A stretch of DNA of 10,088 nt from JAQBDA01 sp041301185 (lineage in GTDB: Bacteria; Chloroflexota; Anaerolineae; Anaerolineales; UBA4823): positions 1 to 10,088 of the forward strand of contig JBFYSV010000106.1 in NCBI GenBank assembly GCA_041301185.1, written 5' to 3'. Position 1 is the first letter of the stretch. Every line of letters begins with the position of its first letter. Positions 1 through 5,550 of this stretch are shown one piece after another. The notes below the pieces were generated by a model. That model had not been told where the DNA came from, did no database searches, and was given only the letters and a program-made list of their open reading frames with translations. Made by a program: the position numbers and the translations under genes.

Positions 1-534
1 ATTGCCGCCCCCTGTGGGGGGTGGGACGTTCTCCTTGCATTGCAGGTTGCCATCGATGGTGTTGCTGATAATGGATACTCCACCGGTGTTCTGGAACGCC
101 TGCAGGTTGCCGCCGATGGTGTTGTTGGCAGCATTCAAGAAGAGATCATTGTCATCGAAGTACAGGTCGCTGTTGATGTCAACGCCCTGGATATCCGCTG
201 CGCCGGATTGCACGATCTGGATGCTGCCGCCCACGAACGAGCCAGGATACACATTCACCACGGCAGCATTCTCAGCCTGGATGTTGCCGTCCACATCAAC
301 GTTGTAAGCGTACAGGGTGGCGTTAGTCTCAACAAAAATATTGCCCTCAACCTGCGTGCCTTCCAGGGTGCAGGTGGCGTTCTGGGGGACGCGTAGATTA
401 TCTACGGTAATCGCTCCGACCGTGCCGGTGCAAGGATAATCGTCTGCCAGGGCAGTATTGTTCCCTGAAGTGATCAGTGCGACTGCCAGGATCGCGCCCA
501 TAAGTAGCATCTTCCAACTTAAATTGTTTTTCAC
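1..534 (-). CDS. Secreted repeat protein, beta-helix-like (partial)
   Basis: This is the N-terminal 178 codons of a gene reading leftwards off the window edge. It starts at a GTG (534-532) preceded by a good Shine-Dalgarno AGGAGA (545-540). Residues 1-30 form a signal peptide: Lys near the start, a hydrophobic core at about 9-23, and an Ala-Leu-Ala cleavage site before Asp-Asp. The mature part carries a regular repeat, hydrophobic-x-Gly-(Asn/Ser)-(Ile/Leu), with key positions at residues 64, 83, 103, 122, 142 and 162, a period of 19-20 residues. That period suits one coil of a right-handed parallel beta-helix or a bactofilin-like stack. Cysteines lie at 35, 55 and 166. The end has a Pro-Pro-Pro-Thr-Gly-Gly-Gly turn. 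I recognise the type as hypothetical proteins of Chloroflexota and Actinomycetota but know no function. An exported surface or extracellular role is inferred. Confidence 0.8.
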   Translation of the reverse strand, partial: MKNNLSWKMLLMGAILAVALITSGNNTALADDYPCTGTVGAITVDNLRVPQNATCTLEGTQVEGNIFVETNATLYAYNVDVDGNIQAENAAVVNVYPGSFVGGSIQIVQSGAADIQGVDINSDLYFDDNDLFLNAANNTIGGNLQAFQNTGGVSIISNTIDGNLQCKENVPPPTGGGN

Positions 535-539
535 GTGAT

Positions 540-545
540 CTCCTT
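540..545 (-). promoter_or_regulatory. Ribosome binding site fixing the GTG start
   Basis: AGGAGA on the minus strand sits 5 bases before the GTG at 534. It decides the start of the secreted repeat protein, which has no upstream ATG with a comparable site. Confidence 0.7.
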
Positions 546-561
546 ATTCTGAAAATATTCG

Positions 562-589
562 GTAATTATTCCCTGAATTGCGTAATTAC
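562..589. promoter_or_regulatory. Perfect 7-bp inverted repeat, possible operator
   Basis: GTAATTA (562-568) and TAATTAC (583-589) are exact inverted copies with a 14-base spacer, so half-site centres are 21 bp apart, two helical turns. The element lies 28-55 bases upstream of the GTG start of the secreted repeat protein. It overlaps a minus-strand TATAGT box (593-588) that could be a -10 element, although no convincing -35 accompanies it. A dimeric regulator site is inferred. The AT-rich sequence makes a chance match possible. Confidence 0.35.
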
Positions 590-658
590 TATACTTATGC
601 ACCAACAGGAAAGGGTGTCCTGGATTTGAGCCATAAAAATACGTGGCATTGCCTGTGA

Positions 659-784
659 TCAGATTAGTGTATGGAGTTGCCTTGCAGGTTGGTCGGCAGA
701 AAGCCCCATTTCATCTACCAGACCACAGTGATTCTCAAAGAACGGCTTGTCCGGCACAAAACCCGGGTCATGAGGGATGTGTGC
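659..784 (-). pseudogene. Possible remnant of a protein C-terminus
   Basis: A 41-residue open frame ends at TGA (661-659). Its sequence looks protein-like: it contains Pro-Gly-Phe-Val-Pro-Asp-Lys-Pro-Phe-Phe-Glu-Asn-His, then Gly-Leu-Val-Asp-Glu-Met-Gly. It has no suitable start codon near its beginning, and a TAA lies directly upstream in frame. This fits the preserved tail of a decayed gene, or simply chance. I do not recognise the family. Confidence 0.2.
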
Positions 785-808
785 TTATATTTAGTTTAAG
801 CATTTTTT
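782..808 (+). terminator. AT-rich hairpin with T run, weak terminator candidate
   Basis: TGCTTA (782-787) pairs with TAAGCA (797-802) around a 9-base loop, and six T follow at 803-808. The form is that of a plus-strand terminator, but the stem is short and AT-rich and no plus-strand gene ends just upstream. Confidence 0.2.
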
Positions 809-890
809 AGCTATTGTCAAGATTTGTGCTGGCAATACTCATCAGGTTCACATAAAACTACATCGATTAGGTATAACTCAGTACCGGTGC

Positions 891-927
891 CCGCCAGGGG
901 CAGCAATATTTTTGCCTCTGCTGGCGG
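891..927. repeat. Imperfect GC-rich inverted repeat
   Basis: CCGCC (891-895) pairs with GGCGG (923-927), and AGGGGCA (896-902) pairs with TGCCTCT (913-919) with one G-T pair. Bases 920-922 are bulged and the loop is AT-rich (903-912). It gives a roughly 12-bp stem about 120 bases before the kinase start. There is no T tail on either strand, so it may be an mRNA leader structure or a REP-like element rather than a terminator. Confidence 0.4.
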
Positions 928-1048
928 AACAAACGTTCTGATAATTGCCCAATAAATCACAGTTGCGCCAGATGCCATTCGCTGGTATGCTTAAGGCGGA
1001 CGGCAGACAGCGGTCGTACCTGCCACCCTGAGAACGGACTCGCCCACC

Positions 1049-1714
1049 ATGTACATTGCGATTGAGGGAGTTATCGGCGTCGGAAAAACAACCCTGGCGC
1101 GCTTGCTGCAACCGGCTTTTCAAGCTGAGCTGCTGCTGGAAGTCTTTGAAGAAAATCCTTTCCTCTCAGATTTCTACGCCGACCGGCAGCGGTATGCCTT
1201 CCAAACCCAAATCTTCTTCCTGCTCAGCCGCTATCACCAGCAACGGCGGGGTGTGCCATCGATTCTTGAGCATGGCTCCAGCTTGCTGGCAGATTACACG
1301 TTTGAAAAAGATGCTTTGTTCGCCGGGATCAACCTGCGCGGCGATGAGTTGGAAATGTATTACCGGGTGCATGCCGCCCTGGCAGAGAAGATCCCACCGC
1401 CAGACCTGATCGTCTACCTTCGCGCAGAAACAGACGTGCTCATGCAGCGGATTGCATTACGCGACCGGCCCTACGAGCGCAATATGGAACGGGCATATAT
1501 CGAAGAGCTTAACCTGGCATATGACAAGTTCTTCAGCGAGCGGAGTTCGAACGGGCAGGAAAGCATGGCTCCGGTGCTCACCATCGACACCAATGAGCTG
1601 GATTATATCCGCCAACCAGAGCACCTGAGGTGGGTGGAAAACCGCATCCGCCAGGCGCTGCGCCTGTCACCTTTCCAGGCAGAGCTGCCTTTTGGCGCCC
1701 GCAGCGAGGAATGA
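1049..1714 (+). CDS. Deoxynucleoside kinase family protein
   Basis: Predicted cytosolic kinase that phosphorylates a deoxynucleoside (dA, dG or dC type) with ATP or another NTP, in nucleotide salvage. It has 221 residues, usual for the dNK/dGK family. Residues 7-15 form the P-loop (Gly-x4-Gly-Lys-Thr-Thr). Glu35-Asn36-Pro-Phe fits the family's substrate-side segment. The Asp82-Tyr-Thr-Phe-Glu-Lys stretch, ending Leu-Phe-Ala, is the DY-F-K form seen in bacterial members in place of the Glu-Arg-Ser of animal enzymes. Arg138-Asp-Arg-Pro-Tyr-Glu-Arg is the Arg-rich lid. The ATG at 1049 begins directly with the conserved Tyr-Ile-Ala-Ile-Glu-Gly strand, so no earlier start is needed, although no strong Shine-Dalgarno is visible. 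The next gene starts 51 bases on, probably in the same transcript. Exact substrate is not determinable here. Confidence 0.88.
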   Translation: MYIAIEGVIGVGKTTLARLLQPAFQAELLLEVFEENPFLSDFYADRQRYAFQTQIFFLLSRYHQQRRGVPSILEHGSSLLADYTFEKDALFAGINLRGDELEMYYRVHAALAEKIPPPDLIVYLRAETDVLMQRIALRDRPYERNMERAYIEELNLAYDKFFSERSSNGQESMAPVLTIDTNELDYIRQPEHLRWVENRIRQALRLSPFQAELPFGARSEE

Positions 1715-1765
1715 ACCCAGACAGGTGTTTGCGCGCCAGCCGGCAGACAGAAAGCTAATTAACCT

Positions 1766-2770
1766 ATGCGCATTAATCGCCAGACCCTCTACAAGATCGC
1801 CCAGGATACAGCGGCCCAGCGCGCCCGCCGCGAGCGTGATCTGCTCTCGGTATATCTTTGCGGTTCGGTGCTGGAAGGCGATTACCTCTTGGGAGGCACA
1901 ACCGATATCGACCTGGTCTTTATCCACGCCGATCCGCCTGCCGACGAGCGCGAGATCGTCCGTCTGACCGATGACGTCCACCTGGATATCGCCCATTTCC
2001 CCCGGAAGGATTTCCGCCAGACGCGCATGCTGCGCCTGCATCCCTGGTTAGGACCCGCGATTTTTGGCTGCAAAATACTGTATGACCCGCAGCACTTTAT
2101 GGATTTCACCCAGGCCAGCGTGCGCGGCCAGTTCGAGCGGCCTGATTACGTGCTGGAGCGCGCCCGGCAGCAGGTGGATGACGCCCGCCAGATCTGGATG
2201 TCGTTTTACACCGATATGCCCGATCAGCCCGGCCCTCAGGAGCTATCTCTCTACCTGAAGGCGGTGGAGCAAGCGGGCAATGGCCTGGCCAGCCTGTACG
2301 GAGCACCGCTCACCGAGCGCCGCTTCCTGGTCAATTACCGCAAGCGGGCCGAGACCGCCGGCCGGCCAGGGCTGTATGCCGGGATATTAGGATTGCTTGG
2401 CGCACAAAATGTAGAAGTTGACGCCATCCAGGTGTGGCTGGCAGCCTGGCAAGTTTGCCTGGAAGCTCTTCCATCCGGCAAGATCCCGTTACGCCTGGAC
2501 GCGGCTCGCATCCCCTATTACCGGCGGGCATTTGAGGCCATCCTGGATAGCGATCAGCCGCTTTCGGTACTGTGGCCCTTGCTCAGCACCTGGACGGCAG
2601 CCATCAGCTACTTACCGGGTGATCAGGACCGCACGGCAGCCTGGCATAAGGCCTGCCAGTACCTGGGTCTGCTGGGTGGCGGGTTTGCCGAGCGGGTTGA
2701 AGCCTTGGATGCTTACCTGGACACGGTTGAGGAGGCCCTGGAGGACTGGGGCCGGGCCAACGGGGTCTGA
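1766..2770 (+). CDS. Nucleotidyltransferase-fold (Pol beta superfamily) protein
   Basis: A 334-residue cytosolic protein. The N-terminal domain carries the Pol-beta nucleotidyltransferase signature: Gly33-Ser34, then Thr-Thr-Asp47-Ile-Asp49-Leu-Val-Phe, and a third carboxylate Asp74 in Val-His-Leu-Asp-Ile. These three acids bind the two metals that drive NMP transfer. The rest, from about residue 120, is rich in Leu, Ala, Arg and Trp and should be a helical bundle, as in aminoglycoside-nucleotidyltransferase-like proteins. The acceptor is unknown. It could be a small molecule (antibiotic-type adenylylation), a protein or an RNA, and I cannot choose between them. It follows the deoxynucleoside kinase by 51 bases with only a weak purine stretch before the ATG. 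A strong hairpin lies just after its TGA. All catalytic residues are present, so it is probably active. Confidence 0.8.
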   Translation: MRINRQTLYKIAQDTAAQRARRERDLLSVYLCGSVLEGDYLLGGTTDIDLVFIHADPPADEREIVRLTDDVHLDIAHFPRKDFRQTRMLRLHPWLGPAIFGCKILYDPQHFMDFTQASVRGQFERPDYVLERARQQVDDARQIWMSFYTDMPDQPGPQELSLYLKAVEQAGNGLASLYGAPLTERRFLVNYRKRAETAGRPGLYAGILGLLGAQNVEVDAIQVWLAAWQVCLEALPSGKIPLRLDAARIPYYRRAFEAILDSDQPLSVLWPLLSTWTAAISYLPGDQDRTAAWHKACQYLGLLGGGFAERVEALDAYLDTVEEALEDWGRANGV

Positions 2771-2792
2771 AGGGGAATTGTTATAAACGAAC

Positions 2793-2818
2793 CGGCGCTG
2801 GCACAAAGCCCAGCGCCG
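2793..2818 (+). terminator. Strong hairpin after the nucleotidyltransferase gene
   Basis: CGGCGCTGG (2793-2801) pairs perfectly with CCAGCGCCG (2810-2818) around an 8-base loop, 22 bases after the stop codon. The T tract downstream is poor (ATTGCGTT), so it is either a weak intrinsic terminator or a 3' stabilising stem. Position supports it as the end of the kinase-nucleotidyltransferase transcript. Confidence 0.55.
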
Positions 2819-2849
2819 ATTGCGTTAATGTGTTGTTGAAATCGCTTGC

Positions 2850-2865
2850 TGTTTCACGTGAAACA
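2850..2865. other. parS: parS centromere site, perfect match
   Basis: TGTTTCACGTGAAACA is a perfect 16-bp palindrome identical to the bacterial chromosomal parS consensus known from Bacillus subtilis and many other phyla. ParB loads here as a CTP-dependent clamp and recruits SMC to organise and separate replication origins. It lies in the non-coding space between the convergent nucleotidyltransferase and DUF4177 genes. No parA or parB gene is in the window. Confidence 0.9.
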
Positions 2866-2903
2866 TATTTGTACCGCGGGAAGGTCAATCCCTGGCGATG
2901 AGG

Positions 2904-2919
2904 TGTTTCACGTGAAACG
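2904..2919. other. parS: parS centromere site, second copy (15/16)
   Basis: TGTTTCACGTGAAACG differs from the perfect parS palindrome only at the last base. Its centre is 54 bp from the first copy, about five helical turns, so two ParB dimers could load on the same face. The shared intergenic position makes chance duplication very unlikely. Confidence 0.88.
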
Positions 2920-2953
2920 TTCGTTCAACTTCAACAAGCCCGTCCGAGCCTAT

Positions 2954-3175
2954 TCAGCTGCCCGGCCAGCTGCGTTGGCGGCGGGCAGCGCTGGTCAACG
3001 GGCGCTTGGCGATCAGTGTTACTTTCTCGCCGTTGCTGGCCAGGTACACGCTAATCACTTCCCAGCCCTCTTCGCCCCATTGGTCCAGGGTTGCCTGGAG
3101 CTCCTCGTCCTTAACCCGCGACCAGAAGGTGCCGAAGGTCTCCAGGCGGTATTCCCAGTGGTTGGTCTCGGCCAT
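2954..3175 (-). CDS. DUF4177 family small protein
   Basis: A 73-residue soluble protein with the DUF4177 pattern: Trp8-Glu-Tyr-Arg near the start, a helix with Leu-Asp-Gln-Trp-Gly, then Glu-Glu-Gly-Trp-Glu-Val-Ile-Ser-Val and a final strand Val-Thr-Leu-Ile-Ala-Lys-Arg-Pro-Leu. The family is a small alpha/beta domain with no settled function. The ATG lies 3 bases after the stop of the slipin gene, and GAGGAG at the slipin's 3' end provides its ribosome binding site, so the two are translationally coupled. The last dozen residues (Arg-rich, ending Ser-Trp-Pro-Gly-Ser) are outside the domain and lie over a hairpin-forming sequence. A role as accessory partner of the slipin is inferred from context only. 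Confidence 0.8.
   Translation of the reverse strand: MAETNHWEYRLETFGTFWSRVKDEELQATLDQWGEEGWEVISVYLASNGEKVTLIAKRPLTSAARRQRSWPGS
2957..2989 (-). terminator. Hairpin at the end of the slipin operon
   Basis: GCTGCCCG (2957-2964) pairs with CGGGCAGC (2982-2989), and inside it GCCA (2965-2968) pairs with TGGC (2976-2979). The stem overlaps the last codons of the DUF4177 gene. No T tract follows on the minus strand, so its role as terminator is uncertain. Confidence 0.35.
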
Positions 3176-3178
3176 TGA

Positions 3179-4126
3179 TCACTCCTCTGGCAGCGCAGCT
3201 TTGGCGGTTTCGCGGAGCGCAACCATCCCGCTCAATCCGCCCAGGTTCATCGTGTCCACTGCACTGCTGGGGACGATCACCAGGGCGCCTTTTTCCTTTA
3301 GCCCCTCGAAGAGCATGTTCATGGCGCGCAGGTGCAAGGCGGTCGGGTTGTTGATATACGCCTGCGAGGCATCGGCGAAGCTGTGGGCGATCTGCATCTC
3401 TGATTCGCCCAGGATGACGCGTGCCTGGCGCTCGCGCTCAGCCTGCGCCTGGCGGCTCATAGCGTCTTCCAGGTCTTGGGGGATGACGATATCACGGATT
3501 TCGACGGATTGCACGGTGATTCCCCAGGGTGTGGTGCGCTCGTCAATGATCTTCTGCAAGTCGGCGTCCATTTTAGCCCGCCCAACCAGGATATCTGCCA
3601 GGTACATCTGCCCGATGATCTCGCGCAGGGCGGTCTGGGCTGCCCAGGTGATAGCGTTGCGATAATTCTCCACTTCTAAGGCGGCTTTCTCGGCGTCCCA
3701 CACCATCCAGAACAGGACTGCGTCCACATCTACCGGTACAGTGTCCTTGGTTAGCGTTTTCTCGGCTGAGAAGGGCGTCACCATTACCCGGTGGTCGATC
3801 CAATTGGCGAGCGTGTCCACGATCGGGATAAGCCAGAAAGTGCCTGGTCCTGCCAGCTTGCGAAATTTCCCCAGGCGCAGCACAACTGCTTTCTCCCACT
3901 GCGAGGCGATCTGTAGGGCGAACATGAAATAGGTGCCGATCAGTGCGGTGGCAGATGCATAGACGATGATCACTCCATCGGCAATGCCTGCTTCACCCAT
4001 CCAGATCGCTCCCAAGAAACATGCCAGGTAGAAAACAATGGCGATGGTAAGCCCCACGCCGTTGATGCGAGTATTCGTGCGGGTACTGCTGGTTGGGTCG
4101 GATTGGGTTTGACTCTTCTTGCTCAT
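3179..4126 (-). CDS. Slipin / SPFH (band 7) membrane protein
   Basis: A 315-residue membrane-anchored scaffold protein of the stomatin-prohibitin-flotillin-HflK/C superfamily. After a polar, Ser/Thr-rich N-terminus come two hydrophobic segments (about 23-43 and 49-73), then the SPFH domain from Gln76-Trp-Glu-Lys-Ala-Val-Val-Leu-Arg-Leu-Gly-Lys. Slipin hallmarks are Gly-Pro-Gly-Thr-Phe (93-97), Pro-Ile-Val-Asp (101-104), Asp-Ala-Val-Leu-Phe-Trp (135-140), and Asp-Ile-Val-Ile-Pro-Gln-Asp-Leu-Glu (212-220). A charged helix (223-243, Arg/Glu/Gln-rich) should mediate oligomerisation. Such proteins form ring or cage assemblies that organise membrane domains or regulate proteases. The usual partner NfeD is not next to it. 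Instead it sits between a GntR regulator (12 bases upstream) and DUF4177 (3 bases downstream). GAGG lies 7 bases before the ATG. Confidence 0.9.
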   Translation of the reverse strand: MSKKSQTQSDPTSSTRTNTRINGVGLTIAIVFYLACFLGAIWMGEAGIADGVIIVYASATALIGTYFMFALQIASQWEKAVVLRLGKFRKLAGPGTFWLIPIVDTLANWIDHRVMVTPFSAEKTLTKDTVPVDVDAVLFWMVWDAEKAALEVENYRNAITWAAQTALREIIGQMYLADILVGRAKMDADLQKIIDERTTPWGITVQSVEIRDIVIPQDLEDAMSRQAQAERERQARVILGESEMQIAHSFADASQAYINNPTALHLRAMNMLFEGLKEKGALVIVPSSAVDTMNLGGLSGMVALRETAKAALPEE

Positions 4127-4138
4127 ATTTACCTCACT

Positions 4139-4573
4139 TTATTGTTCGTCGGATGCCAGGTCTGGTGGCACTCCGATTTCTTCCCACAGGAGTAGATACT
4201 GGTCGACGGCAGCCCGGATTTCAGCAGATGGTAATTCCAGCCGGATCGCCGCCGCCAGGTAGCGGCGGGTCAGGCTTTCCAAAGCCTGGTGGCGCAGGTG
4301 ATTGAGCGAAGCTTCGCTCGGCTTTTCCCAGATATACGTGCCGCGCCCTTGCTGGGTGGAGATCAGCCCGGCTTCGTCGAGCATGCGGTAGGCTCGCGCT
4401 ACGGTATTGAAGTTGACCCGCAGTTCAGTCGCCAGGTGGCGCACGGTGGGGAGCTGGTCACCTGGTTGTAGCTCGCCTGCCGCTACCATCTGGCGGATCT
4501 GCTCCATGATCTGTACGTAGATGGGCTGCCCCGAGCGGAAATCAATCTTAATCTGCATTCTAAACAATCTCAT
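4139..4573 (-). CDS. GntR-family regulator, YtrA subfamily
   Basis: A 144-residue DNA-binding repressor. The winged helix-turn-helix spans about residues 8-82: Gln-Pro-Ile-Tyr-Val-Gln-Ile, Leu-Gln-Pro-Gly-Asp-Gln-Leu-Pro-Thr-Val-Arg, Val-Asn-Phe-Asn-Thr-Val-Ala-Arg-Ala-Tyr (recognition helix), and Gln-Gly-Arg-Gly-Thr-Tyr (wing). The short C-terminal part of about 60 residues, without a large effector domain, marks the YtrA subfamily, which usually controls neighbouring membrane-protein operons. That fits the slipin gene 12 bases downstream. The start is uncertain: ATG at 4573 or, more like the family, ATG at 4558 beginning Met-Gln-Ile-Lys-Ile-Asp; neither has a clear Shine-Dalgarno. Autoregulation through the TTGTA repeats just upstream is inferred. 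Confidence 0.9.
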   Translation of the reverse strand: MRLFRMQIKIDFRSGQPIYVQIMEQIRQMVAAGELQPGDQLPTVRHLATELRVNFNTVARAYRMLDEAGLISTQQGRGTYIWEKPSEASLNHLRHQALESLTRRYLAAAIRLELPSAEIRAAVDQYLLLWEEIGVPPDLASDEQ

Positions 4574-4585
4574 CCATTGTGAAAA

Positions 4586-4631
4586 TTGTACCTTTGTATT
4601 ATTGTATAATTGTATTATTGACTTAATTGTA
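4586..4631. repeat. Array of 8-bp TTGTA repeats, candidate GntR operator
   Basis: TTGTA starts at 4586, 4594, 4602 and 4610, a variant TTGAC at 4618, and another TTGTA at 4627, giving an 8-bp period close to TTGTATTA. The 11-mer TTGTATTATTG occurs twice (4594-4604 and 4610-4620). The array covers the predicted -10 box, the transcription start and the leader of the gntR-slipin-DUF4177 operon, the right place for repression by the GntR protein. Regulator binding is inferred. Confidence 0.5.
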
Positions 4632-4653
4632 TATCGATTTTCGCGCCTGTCAA
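4626..4653 (-). promoter_or_regulatory. Sigma70-type promoter of the gntR-slipin operon
   Basis: On the minus strand, a perfect -35 TTGACA (4653-4648) is followed after 16 bases by TACAAT (4631-4626), matching five of six -10 positions. Transcription would start near 4619, about 45-60 bases upstream of the gntR start codons, inside the TTGTA repeat array. Confidence 0.7.
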
Positions 4654-4712
4654 GAGGTAAATTGAGGGAATGCAGATTGACAGCACCCCGGCAGATATGT
4701 CTCTGATTCCCG

Positions 4713-4721
4713 TGGTATGAT
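4713..4721 (+). promoter_or_regulatory. Extended -10 element before larB
   Basis: TGG then TATGAT forms an extended -10 (TGn plus five of six -10 bases). No good -35 lies upstream; the TTGACA at 4677-4682 is too far away. A start near 4728 would give the larB ATG at 4745 a leader of only about 17 bases, or make the GTG at 4730 nearly leaderless. Confidence 0.35.
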
Positions 4722-4744
4722 TAGCGAGAGTGCCCAGGCACGTA

Positions 4745-5545
4745 ATGATCCCATCTCCTGAAACATGTGATTATCTGATTGTGAACGAACGCGCTATCCG
4801 TGACCTGCTGAATAATGTCCGCCAGGGACGCACCAGCATTGATGATGCTATGGCGGCGCTGCAAAAACTGCCTTTTGTGGAGCTGGGTTATGCAACCGTG
4901 GACTCTCAGCGCGCCCTGCTGAAAGGATTTCCGGAGGTGGTGTACTGCCTGGGCAAGCAGGTCGAGCATATTGTCGCGATCTTGCGTGAGCTGACCTCCA
5001 CCGACAGCCCGGTACTGGCGACGCGGGCCAGCCCGGAAGTCTATGCTGCCGTCCAGGCGGTCATCCCGGGCATGCGCTACTACGAGATCGCCCGGGCGAT
5101 GGTTTATGAGCCACTTGCCCTGCCAAAGCGCCCGGGGACGGTCCTGGTGATCAGCGCCGGTACGGCAGATATGCCGGTAGCGGAGGAAGCTGCCGTGACT
5201 GCCGATGTGATGGGCAACCGCGTCGAGCGCCTGTACGATGTCGGCGTGGCGGGCTTGCACCGCCTGCTGGCGCACGTGGAGCGGATCATGTCTGCTAACG
5301 TGCTGGTGGTGGTTGCCGGGATGGAGGGCGCCTTGCCCAGCGTGGTGGGCGGTCTGACCCGCCGACCAGTGATTGCTGTGCCCACCAGCGTGGGCTATGG
5401 GGCGAGCTTCGGCGGGCTGGCCGCACTTCTGGCAATGCTGAACAGCTGCGCGTCAGGGGTGACCGTGGTCAATATTGACAACGGTTTTGGCGCCGGCTAT
5501 GCAGCCAGCCTGATCAATTCCCTGGGGGGCGATTCGCAGGTATAG
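4745..5545 (+). CDS. larB: LarB, nickel-pincer cofactor biosynthesis carboxylase
   Basis: Pyridinium-3,5-biscarboxylic acid mononucleotide synthase. It carboxylates nicotinic acid adenine dinucleotide at C5 and splits off AMP, the first step to the nickel-pincer nucleotide (NPN) cofactor. With the ATG at 4745 it has 266 residues, normal for LarB. The C-terminal half is related to PurE (AIR carboxylase): Gly139-Thr-Ala-Asp-Met-Pro-Val-Ala-Glu-Glu-Ala, Gly192-Met-Glu-Gly-Ala-Leu-Pro-Ser-Val-Val-Gly-Gly, Pro213-Thr-Ser-Val-Gly-Tyr-Gly, Cys235 in Met-Leu-Asn-Ser-Cys, and Asn243-Ile-Asp-Asn-Gly-Phe-Gly-Ala-Gly. That Cys is the residue thought to bind the pyridinium ring covalently in the characterised enzyme. 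AGG 6 bases upstream supports ATG 4745; a GTG at 4730 would add five residues. larC follows after 5 bases. Confidence 0.92.
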   Translation: MIPSPETCDYLIVNERAIRDLLNNVRQGRTSIDDAMAALQKLPFVELGYATVDSQRALLKGFPEVVYCLGKQVEHIVAILRELTSTDSPVLATRASPEVYAAVQAVIPGMRYYEIARAMVYEPLALPKRPGTVLVISAGTADMPVAEEAAVTADVMGNRVERLYDVGVAGLHRLLAHVERIMSANVLVVVAGMEGALPSVVGGLTRRPVIAVPTSVGYGASFGGLAALLAMLNSCASGVTVVNIDNGFGAGYAASLINSLGGDSQV

Positions 5546-5550
5546 CGGCT

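Larger units (their letters stand above)
546..1048. other. Intergenic region between divergent genes
   Basis: About 500 bases separate the leftward secreted protein from the rightward kinase. Besides the inverted repeat at 562-589, it holds a 42-codon minus-strand open frame (784-659) that may be a gene remnant, an AT-rich hairpin at 782-802 followed by a T run, and an imperfect GC-rich hairpin at 891-927. I found no RNA gene and no consensus promoter for the kinase. The longer minus-strand frame over 878-1123 overlaps the kinase start and has no protein-like features. Confidence 0.5.

Noticed and set aside
40..396. 118-residue plus-strand open frame at the left end
   Set aside because: It is antisense to the secreted repeat protein, which has a signal peptide, ribosome binding site and periodic repeats; the plus frame has none of these.
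529..538. TTTCACGTGA at the GTG start, a possible third parS
   Set aside because: Only the central 10 bases match. Outside the core nearly all bases differ (about 11 of 16 overall), and it lies over a start codon.
814..839. TTGTCA and AATACT as a promoter for the kinase
   Set aside because: The spacer is only 14 bases, and the predicted start would leave a leader of about 200 bases with no other support.
1920..1928. TTATCCACG resembling a DnaA box
   Set aside because: It is a single near-match inside the nucleotidyltransferase coding sequence, with no cluster and no AT-rich unwinding region.
2846..3178. 110-residue plus-strand frame across the parS sites
   Set aside because: Its start is made of the parS palindrome and it runs antisense through the DUF4177 gene, which has a clear family pattern and ribosome binding site.
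4677..4721. TTGACA (4677-4682) as the -35 of the larB promoter
   Set aside because: The distance to the TATGAT box is 33 bases, too long for a sigma70 promoter, and no -10 box lies 16-18 bases downstream.
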